This document shows positions 5,979 through 11,787 of a stretch of 11,787 nt of DNA, piece by piece (position 1 is the first letter of the stretch; every line of letters begins with the position of its first letter). This stretch comes from an uncultured Prevotella sp. (GTDB lineage Bacteria > Bacteroidota > Bacteroidia > Bacteroidales > Bacteroidaceae), in contig URLQ01000092.1 in assembly GCA_900548745.1 (NCBI GenBank), forward strand, positions 1 through 11,787. The letters are read 5' to 3'. The notes under the pieces were generated by a model. It did no database searches. It was not told the origin of the DNA and was given only the letters and a program-made list of their open reading frames with translations. Position numbers and translations under genes: made by a program.

Positions 5979-7661
5979 ATGGAATTATACGATTGGTTGG
6001 TGATAGGCATATTCTGCCTTGCCCTAATTGGAATTGTAGTATGGGTTGTAAGTCAAAAGAACAACAACTCAGCAGATTATTTTCTCGGCGGACGAGATGC
6101 TACGTGGATAGCAATCGGTGCATCTATCTTCGCTTCAAACATCGGATCGGAGCATCTTATCGGACTTGCAGGAGCTGGTGCCTCTTCGGGTATGGCAATG
6201 GCACATTGGGAGATTCAAGGATGGATGATTCTGCTTTTAGGATGGGTCTTCGTACCATTCTACTCTCGCTCTATGGTATATACCATGCCTGAATTCCTTG
6301 AAAGAAGATACAACAAGCAGAGCCGTACTATCCTGTCTGTAATATCTCTCATAAGCTATGTGCTAACCAAGGTTGCAGTAACAGTATACGCTGGCGGACT
6401 TGTGTTTCAGCAGGTTTTTGGAATAAAAGAACTGTGGGGAATAGACTTCTTCTGGATTGCAGCTATAGGACTCGTACTTATAACAGCGCTGTATACAGTA
6501 TTTGGAGGTATGAAGAGTGTGCTTTACACTTCTGTTCTACAGACCCCGATTCTTCTCCTCGGCTCAATCATCATCCTCGTTCTCGGACTTAAAGCCGTAG
6601 GAGGATGGGAGCAGGTTATGTCAATCTGCTCTGCAGAACCGGTTAACCAATATGGTGACCACATGACAGACCTGATGCGCGACCTTCGCGACCCTCAGTA
6701 TCCTTGGCTCGGAGCGTTGGTTGGCTCTGCTGTAATCGGATTCTGGTACTGGTGTACCGACCAGTTTATCGTTCAGCGCGTATTGTCCGGCAAGAACGAA
6801 AAAGAAGCTCGCCGCGGTACTATTTTCGGAGCTTACCTGAAGCTCCTTCCTGTATTCATCTTCCTGATTCCGGGTATGATTGCATATGCATTGAATGTAA
6901 AGAGCGGTGGAGGCTTCTTGCCTGTAGATGCAGCAGGAAACGTTATAAGTGATGCCGCCTTCCCTACCCTTGTTGCAAAACTATTACCTGCAGGATTCAA
7001 GGGTCTTGTTGTATGTGGTATTCTGGCAGCTCTTATGAGTTCGTTGGCTTCTTTGTTCAACTCGTCAGCAATGCTGTTTACAATAGACTTCTACAAACGT
7101 CTTCGTCCTCAGACATCAGAGAAAGCTCTCGTCCGCATTGGACAGATAGCCACTGTGGTTATTGTAATTCTCGGTATTCTCTGGATTCCTATCATGAGAA
7201 GCGTGGGCAATGTACTGTACAACTACTTGCAGGACGTACAGAGCGTACTCGCACCAGGTATTGCCGCAGCCTTCCTACTCGGTATATGTTGGAAGAGAGC
7301 ATCAGCAAAGGGTGGCATGTGGGGACTCCTTGCCGGTATCATCATCGGTTTGACCCGTCTTGGTGCCAAAGTATATTACAGCAACGTTACGAATGCAGCA
7401 GACAACTGGTTCAAAGCTGTATTCTTTGACTTCAACTGGTTGTATTTCTGCGGTGTGATGCTCATCATATGCTGCCTTGTGGTAATCATCGTGAGTCTGG
7501 CAACAGAAGCACCTTCAAAAGAAAAAATTCAGGGACTCGTATTCGGCACATCCACTCCAGAACAAAGAGCAGCGACAAAGGCGAGCTGGACTAAATGGGA
7601 TGTAATCAACAGTGTCATAATACTTGGCATCACAGTTGCCTTCTATATCTATTTCTGGTAA
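5979..7661 (+). CDS. araP: Na+/sugar symporter of the SSS (SGLT) family, probable L-arabinose importer
   Basis: This inner-membrane secondary transporter couples Na+ entry to sugar uptake. The 560-residue protein is very hydrophobic, with about 14 predicted helices. DYFLGGRDATW (33-43) and GASIFASNIGSEHLIGLAG (47-65) mark the first core helix. WYWCTDQFIVQR (256-267) is close to the sugar-binding helix of animal SGLTs, with D261 where some bacterial SGLTs have Asn. AALMSSLASLFNSS (350-363) contains the serine pair expected at the Na2 site. A large cytoplasmic loop precedes the last helix (about 545-560). It lies between the periplasmic epimerase and araR, and L-arabinose as substrate is inferred from that position; family membership alone would also allow galactose or glucose. 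A strong hairpin follows the gene, so its mRNA level may differ from that of the downstream genes. The symbol araP follows regulon-based usage and is tentative. Confidence 0.85.
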   Translation: MELYDWLVIGIFCLALIGIVVWVVSQKNNNSADYFLGGRDATWIAIGASIFASNIGSEHLIGLAGAGASSGMAMAHWEIQGWMILLLGWVFVPFYSRSMVYTMPEFLERRYNKQSRTILSVISLISYVLTKVAVTVYAGGLVFQQVFGIKELWGIDFFWIAAIGLVLITALYTVFGGMKSVLYTSVLQTPILLLGSIIILVLGLKAVGGWEQVMSICSAEPVNQYGDHMTDLMRDLRDPQYPWLGALVGSAVIGFWYWCTDQFIVQRVLSGKNEKEARRGTIFGAYLKLLPVFIFLIPGMIAYALNVKSGGGFLPVDAAGNVISDAAFPTLVAKLLPAGFKGLVVCGILAALMSSLASLFNSSAMLFTIDFYKRLRPQTSEKALVRIGQIATVVIVILGILWIPIMRSVGNVLYNYLQDVQSVLAPGIAAAFLLGICWKRASAKGGMWGLLAGIIIGLTRLGAKVYYSNVTNAADNWFKAVFFDFNWLYFCGVMLIICCLVVIIVSLATEAPSKEKIQGLVFGTSTPEQRAATKASWTKWDVINSVIILGITVAFYIYFW

Positions 7662-7706
7662 AAGAACACTTGATAAAATAACACTTAATATAATAATACA
7701 TATCAT

Positions 7707-7734
7707 CCGTCTGCCATTCTTCCATGGCAGACGG
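7707..7734 (+). other. Strong intra-operon hairpin between araP and araR
   Basis: CCGTCTGCCAT (7707-7717) and ATGGCAGACGG (7724-7734) form a perfect 11-bp, GC-rich stem with a six-base loop. No T run follows on either strand, so it is unlikely to be a classical terminator. It ends 18 bases before the araR start codon. Processing, 3'-end protection of the transporter message, or tuning of araR translation are the likely roles. Confidence 0.75.
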
Positions 7735-7752
7735 AGTAAAAAGCAATCGGCA

Positions 7753-8430
7753 ATGACAGATTTTTACAAAGAATATTCCAAGGTGTATGTGTCGGTAGAC
7801 TGCATCATCTTTGGCTTCGAGGCAAACAGGCTAAAATTACTTGTCGGAAAGAGAAACATGGATCCAGGACGTGGAGAGTTATCACTCTACGGAGGCTTCG
7901 TTGAAGAATACGAGAGTCTTGACGAGGCAGCAAACCGAACACTGGAAACACTAACAGGCCTTGACAATCTATACATGAGACAGGTTGGAGCATTTGGCGC
8001 AGTAAACCGTGACCCAGGAGAAAGAGTAATCTCTGTGGCATACTGTGCGCTTATCAATGTAAAAGACTATTCAAAAGAGCTACAGGAAGAACACGAACTT
8101 GAATGGATTGACGTTGAGAAGCTACCAAAGATGTATTCCGACCACAACGAAATGGTAAAAAAGGCCATCATGCTCCTCAGAAGAAGAATATCTACAGAGC
8201 CACTAAGCTTTAATCTTCTGCCTGAACTGTTCACCCTGACACAGCTGCAGCATGTCTATGAAGCTATTCTCGGAGAGGAAATCGACAAGAGGAATTTCCG
8301 TAAGAAAATCAAGACTATAGACTTTATAGAAAAAACAGACAAAATAGATAAAATAACATCTAAACGAGGTGCCGCTCTCTATTGCTTCAACAAAAAAGCA
8401 TATGAAGACGATCCTTGCTTCAAACTATAA
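7753..8430 (+). CDS. araR: Nudix-family transcriptional repressor AraR (L-arabinose sensor)
   Basis: This two-domain regulator resembles NrtR and the Bacteroides AraR, in which L-arabinose releases the protein from DNA. The 225 residues start at the ATG at 7753; the frame is open further left to 7624, but that part overlaps the symporter gene and encodes the hairpin. Residues about 8-145 form a Nudix fold. The Nudix box, starting GGFVEEYES (47-55), is degenerate: the REUxEE core reads RTLETL (62-67), so hydrolase activity is unlikely and ligand sensing is expected. Residues about 146-225 form a winged helix with LLPELFTLTQLQHVYEAI (155-172) and KRNFRKKIK (179-187), typical of NrtR-like proteins. 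It sits within the operon it should control, 12 bases before araD, implying autoregulation, with the palindrome at 4722-4735 as probable target. Arabinose specificity follows from the flanking araDAB. Confidence 0.9.
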   Translation: MTDFYKEYSKVYVSVDCIIFGFEANRLKLLVGKRNMDPGRGELSLYGGFVEEYESLDEAANRTLETLTGLDNLYMRQVGAFGAVNRDPGERVISVAYCALINVKDYSKELQEEHELEWIDVEKLPKMYSDHNEMVKKAIMLLRRRISTEPLSFNLLPELFTLTQLQHVYEAILGEEIDKRNFRKKIKTIDFIEKTDKIDKITSKRGAALYCFNKKAYEDDPCFKL

Positions 8431-8442
8431 GTATTAATAAAC

Positions 8443-9135
8443 ATGTTAGAAGAACTCAAAGAAAAAGTATTTCAAGCGAACCTTGACTTGGTCAAGCACA
8501 ACTTGGTTATATTTACATGGGGAAATGTCTCTGGCATTGACAGAGAAAAGAACTTGATGGTCATTAAGCCATCAGGAGTGTCATACGACAAGATGAAAGC
8601 ATCAGACATGGTTGTCGTTGATATAAATACAGGAAAAGTTGTAGAGGGAGATCTGAATCCATCTTCTGATACACCAACACACCTCGTACTATATCGTGCA
8701 TTCCCTGAAATCGGCGGTATCGTCCATACACATTCCACATACGCCACGGCATGGGCACAGGCAGGAAAAGACATACCTAACATCGGAACGACACATGCTG
8801 ACTATTTTCATGACTGCATACCATGCACCGAAGACATGACAGCAGAGCAGATGCCGGAATATGAGAAAGAGACCGGTGTGGTTATCGTTAACCGATTCAA
8901 GGACATCAACTATGTTCATACTCCAGGAGTTCTCGTAAAGAACCATGGTCCTTTCTCTTGGGGAAAGGATCCGGACCAGGCTGTATACAACTCCGTTGTA
9001 ATGGAACAGGTTGCCAAGATGGCGTTCATCTCATTCTGCGTAAACCCGCAGACAACGATGAATCCTTTGCTCGTGGAGAAACATTTCAGCCGTAAACATG
9101 GTCCTAATGCATATTATGGACAAAAAAAGAAATAA
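8443..9135 (+). CDS. araD: L-ribulose-5-phosphate 4-epimerase
   Basis: This cytosolic zinc enzyme of the class II aldolase/epimerase family converts L-ribulose 5-phosphate to D-xylulose 5-phosphate, the last step of arabinose breakdown. The 230 residues (the E. coli enzyme has 231) align almost end to end with E. coli AraD as I recall it. Visible features are TWGNVSG (25-31), IKPSGV (41-46) for phosphate binding, SSDTPTH (74-80) with D76, the zinc histidines H95 and H97 in IVHTHS, TTHADYF with D120, the third zinc ligand H168 in KNHGPF, and a C-terminal AYYGQ with the conserved tyrosine Y225. The strong match to AraD throughout favours this over SgbE or UlaF. It starts 12 bases after araR, suggesting tight co-transcription. 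Confidence 0.96.
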   Translation: MLEELKEKVFQANLDLVKHNLVIFTWGNVSGIDREKNLMVIKPSGVSYDKMKASDMVVVDINTGKVVEGDLNPSSDTPTHLVLYRAFPEIGGIVHTHSTYATAWAQAGKDIPNIGTTHADYFHDCIPCTEDMTAEQMPEYEKETGVVIVNRFKDINYVHTPGVLVKNHGPFSWGKDPDQAVYNSVVMEQVAKMAFISFCVNPQTTMNPLLVEKHFSRKHGPNAYYGQKKK

Positions 9136-9211
9136 ATCAAGACAAATCACGTTATAACTATGTCCCATTGGAACATCTCGTTCTATATAGGACACCAATA
9201 AATAAAAGAAA
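9136..9211 (+). other. araD-araA spacer with a possible folded leader
   Basis: In this 76-base spacer TGTCC (9161-9165) can pair with GGACA (9190-9194) around a GAAC/GTTC hairpin (9171-9174 with 9180-9183). ATTGG (9167-9171) could alternatively pair with CCAAT (9195-9199). The arms are only 4-5 bp, so the fold is tentative. No terminator or promoter is evident. Confidence 0.3.
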
Positions 9212-10762
9212 ATGATAAAGGCATTTGAGAACTTGGAACTTTGGTGGATAACAGGAGCACAGCTTCTGTATGGTGGAGAAACCGTTAAAATTGTGGACGG
9301 CCATTCACAAGAGATGGTTGACGGTCTTAACAAGTCCGGCATTATCCCTATTAAAGTAGTATATAAGGGGACTGCAAACTCAGACAAAGAAGTTGCAGCT
9401 ATCATGATGGCAGCAAACAATGAAGAGAAATGTGTCGGCGTAATAACATGGATGCACACTTTCTCTCCAGCAAAGATGTGGATACATGGTCTGCAAATGC
9501 TTCACAAACCTCTGCTTCATCTGCATACACAGTATAATCAGGAGATTCCATGGGATACTATGGATATGGACTTCATGAACCTAAACCAGAGTGCTCATGG
9601 AGACCGTGAGTTTGGCCATATCTGCTCTCGTCTGAGAAAGCCACGCAAAGTGGTTGTCGGATATTGGAAAGACAAGAAGACACAGGAACATATTGCGGTA
9701 TGGGCACGCGTTGCAGCTGCCGTTGCCGACGCCAAGGACATGCTTATCATACGATTCGGCGACCAGATGAACAATGTTGCTGTTACTGACGGTGATAAGG
9801 TCAGCGCAGAGCAGGTTCTCGGCTACCACGTAGATTATTGCTGCGTTTCTGAATTAATGGAATATTGGAAACAAGTAAAACCTGCAGATGTAGACGCACT
9901 CGTAGAGGAATATCACAAACTCTATAAAATTGTTCCTTGCGAGGCTGGAGAAGAAATCGGGAAAAAGAAAATATGGAATGCTGCAAGAGCAGAACTTGCA
10001 ATACGTGCTATACTGAAAGCAAAAGGAGCAAAAGGATTTACAACAAACTTTGATGACCTTGGCTCATGGGAAGATCCTGATACTGAAGGCTTCGTAGGCT
10101 TTGACCAGATTCCAGGCCTTGCATCACAGCGTCTGATGGCTGAAGGATACGGATTTGGAGCAGAAGGCGACTGGAAGTCGGCTGCTTTGTACCGCACTCT
10201 TTGGTATATGACACAAGGACTGCCAACAGGATGCTCATTCCTTGAAGATTACACATTGAATTTTGACGGCGAGAACTCAGCCCTACTGCAGAGCCACATG
10301 CTTGAAGTATGTCCGCTTATTGCTGTTGCCGACGAACCTGTACGCCTTGAAGTTCATCATCTCGGAATCGGTATACGCAAGCAGCAGACAGCCCGTCTGG
10401 TATTCAACTCAAAGGTTGGAGACGGCGTTACAGCAACTGTTGTTGATATGGGCAACCGCTTCCGTCTTATTGTAAACGATGTACACTGTATTCAGCCAAA
10501 GCCGCTGCCTAAGCTCCCTGTAGCAAATGCTCTATGGATTCCACAGCCAAACTTTGAAATCGGAGCCGGTTCATGGATTCTCGCAGGCGGCACACACCAC
10601 AGCTGCTTCTCTTACGATATAACTCCAGAGTATTGGGAAGACTATGCAGAGATGCTCGATATCGAATATCTGCACATTGACAAGAACTCTACATTTGAGA
10701 GCGTAAAGCGCGATCTCCGTATCAACGAAGTATATTACATGCTCAACAAGGCACTTAGATAA
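9212..10762 (+). CDS. araA: L-arabinose isomerase
   Basis: This Mn2+-dependent cytosolic enzyme converts L-arabinose to L-ribulose, the first intracellular step of the pathway. At 516 residues it is slightly longer than the 500-residue E. coli enzyme. Conserved blocks are FWIT-like WWITGAQLLYG (11-21), WMHTFSPAKMWI (80-91), LLHLHTQYN (101-109), the HGDREFG block (129-135), RLMAEGYGFGAEGDWK (307-322) with active-site E311, FLEDYT (343-348) with E345, SHMLEVCP (361-368) with metal ligand H362, and GGTHH (459-463) with the last metal-binding histidine. No catalytic residue appears to be missing. It is 76 bases from araD and 11 from araB. Isomerases of this family often also act on D-galactose, but that is a family property rather than something visible here. 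Confidence 0.97.
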   Translation: MIKAFENLELWWITGAQLLYGGETVKIVDGHSQEMVDGLNKSGIIPIKVVYKGTANSDKEVAAIMMAANNEEKCVGVITWMHTFSPAKMWIHGLQMLHKPLLHLHTQYNQEIPWDTMDMDFMNLNQSAHGDREFGHICSRLRKPRKVVVGYWKDKKTQEHIAVWARVAAAVADAKDMLIIRFGDQMNNVAVTDGDKVSAEQVLGYHVDYCCVSELMEYWKQVKPADVDALVEEYHKLYKIVPCEAGEEIGKKKIWNAARAELAIRAILKAKGAKGFTTNFDDLGSWEDPDTEGFVGFDQIPGLASQRLMAEGYGFGAEGDWKSAALYRTLWYMTQGLPTGCSFLEDYTLNFDGENSALLQSHMLEVCPLIAVADEPVRLEVHHLGIGIRKQQTARLVFNSKVGDGVTATVVDMGNRFRLIVNDVHCIQPKPLPKLPVANALWIPQPNFEIGAGSWILAGGTHHSCFSYDITPEYWEDYAEMLDIEYLHIDKNSTFESVKRDLRINEVYYMLNKALR

Positions 10763-10773
10763 TAACAAAGATT

Positions 10774-11787
10774 ATGAGCAACGCTAAACAAACGATACAG
10801 GAAGGGAAAGCAATTCTCGGCATTGAGTTCGGCTCTACAAGAATAAAAGCCGTACTCATTGACGAGAACAACACCCCTATAGCACAAGGAAGCCATGAGT
10901 GGGAAAACCAACTCATTGACGGTCTTTGGACATACAGCATCGAGGCTATATGGAACGGCGTACAGAATTGCTATGCAGACCTCCGGGCCAATGTCAAGGC
11001 TCAGTACGACACGGAAATAGAACGCCTCGCATCTATTGGTGTAAGTGCAATGATGCACGGTTATATGGCTTTCAACGAGAAGGAGGAAATTCTTGCTCCT
11101 TTCCGTACCTGGCGCAACACCAACACTGGAGCGGCGGCAGCAGAACTGTCCAAGCTGTTTAACTTCAACATACCACTCCGTTGGAGTATTTCACATATAT
11201 ATCAGGCAATACTCAACGAAGAAGAGCATGTCAAGGACATCACATACCTTACTACTCTTGCCGGATATATCCACTGGCAGATAACAGGCAAAAAGGTTCT
11301 TGGCATTGGAGATGCTTCCGGTATGCTGCCAATAGACTCTACAACAAAGAACTACTGCGCTGACATGGTAGAGAAGTTCGACAAACTTGTTGAGCCTTAT
11401 GGCTATAGCTGGAAACTTAACGATATCCTGCCACAAGTTCTCTCTGCAGGAGAGGATGCAGGTACCCTTACTGCAGAAGGAGCCAAAAGACTTGACATCT
11501 CAGATCATCTGCAAGCCGGTATCCCGGTATGCCCACCAGAAGGTGATGCAGGAACAGGAATGGTAGCGACAAACGCCGTAAGGAAACGTACAGGAAATGT
11601 ATCTGCAGGCACATCATCCTTCTCTATGATTGTATTGGAGAAAGAACTGTCCAAGCCATACGAAATGATTGATATGGTGACGACTCCTGACGGAAGCCCT
11701 GTGGCTATGGTACATTGCAACAACTGTACATCCGACCTGAATGCATGGGTGAATCTGTTTAAAGAATACCAACAACTGCTCGGCATT
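10774..11787 (+). CDS. araB: FGGY-family carbohydrate kinase, probable L-ribulokinase (3' truncated by window edge)
   Basis: This ATP-dependent sugar kinase should phosphorylate L-ribulose to L-ribulose 5-phosphate, completing the araA-araB-araD route. The frame stays open for 338 codons to the window end; the family usually has about 500-560 residues, so roughly one third is missing. The N-terminal phosphate loop is GIEFGSTRIKAVLID (16-30), with Glu at residue 18 where classical FGGY kinases have Asp. MMHGYMAF (93-100) and FRTWRNTNT (110-118) line the sugar cleft. PEGDAGTGMVATNAV (255-269) carries D258, the likely catalytic base, and GNVSAGTSSF (274-283) begins the second ATPase lobe. The ATG at 10774 lies 11 bases after araA, in the same operon. 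The sequence is unlike E. coli AraB and belongs to a divergent FGGY branch, so the ribulokinase role rests mainly on context; xylulokinase is the alternative. Confidence 0.85.
   Translation, partial: MSNAKQTIQEGKAILGIEFGSTRIKAVLIDENNTPIAQGSHEWENQLIDGLWTYSIEAIWNGVQNCYADLRANVKAQYDTEIERLASIGVSAMMHGYMAFNEKEEILAPFRTWRNTNTGAAAAELSKLFNFNIPLRWSISHIYQAILNEEEHVKDITYLTTLAGYIHWQITGKKVLGIGDASGMLPIDSTTKNYCADMVEKFDKLVEPYGYSWKLNDILPQVLSAGEDAGTLTAEGAKRLDISDHLQAGIPVCPPEGDAGTGMVATNAVRKRTGNVSAGTSSFSMIVLEKELSKPYEMIDMVTTPDGSPVAMVHCNNCTSDLNAWVNLFKEYQQLLGI

Noticed and set aside
7707..7734. Rho-independent terminator after the symporter gene
   Set aside because: The stem is strong but is followed by AGTAAAAAGC rather than a T run, and no T run is present for the opposite strand either.
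7624..7752. Upstream in-frame extension of araR
   Set aside because: The frame is open from an ATG at 7624, but this part overlaps the 3' end of the symporter gene in another frame, crosses the hairpin, and encodes no Nudix-like sequence. Homology begins right after the ATG at 7753.
1..11787. Horizontally transferred or mobile segment
   Set aside because: Base composition, promoter style and gene orientation look uniform, and there is no integrase, transposase, tRNA or flanking repeat in the window.

Overview
The window looks like chromosomal DNA from a Bacteroidetes bacterium, order Bacteroidales; a Prevotella-like genome is my best guess, but genus is inference. The grounds are Bacteroidetes-type promoters (TTTG, about 20 bases, then TAnnTTTG), A-rich leaders without clear Shine-Dalgarno sequences, a Bacteroidetes-style DnaJ C-terminus, and an L-arabinose cluster organised like the one known from Bacteroides, with a Nudix-family AraR. 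All genes lie on the + strand.

Layout. (1) Bases 1-415 hold the 3' end of dnaJ, closed by a hairpin terminator at 431-468. (2) folC (565-1851) has its own clear promoter (512-543) and a strong terminator (1879-1928). (3) A galactose pair, cytosolic galM (2006-3094) and galK (3132-4292), has its own promoter and a terminator (4305-4353). (4) A 475-base AT-rich gap (4293-4767) carries that terminator, an inverted-repeat cluster and a perfect palindrome, TTGACC-AA-GGTCAA, 32 bases before the next start. (5) A six-gene L-arabinose operon runs to the right edge: lipoprotein aldose 1-epimerase (4768-5937), SGLT-like Na+/sugar symporter (5979-7661), Nudix/winged-helix repressor AraR (7753-8430), L-ribulose-5-phosphate 4-epimerase AraD (8443-9135), L-arabinose isomerase AraA (9212-10762) and an FGGY kinase acting as ribulokinase AraB (10774 to beyond the end).

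How they work together. The lipoprotein epimerase probably interconverts sugar anomers in the periplasm and the symporter imports the sugar with Na+. AraA, AraB and AraD then turn arabinose into ribulose, ribulose 5-phosphate and xylulose 5-phosphate, which enters the pentose phosphate pathway. AraR, encoded mid-operon, probably represses its own operon through the palindrome until arabinose is present. The gal pair performs the first two Leloir steps; galT, galE and a galactose transporter are not in the window.

I do not see a wholly undescribed system here. The points most worth following are regulatory: the candidate AraR operator, a strong hairpin inside the operon just before araR, and the repeat cluster in the long intergenic region.
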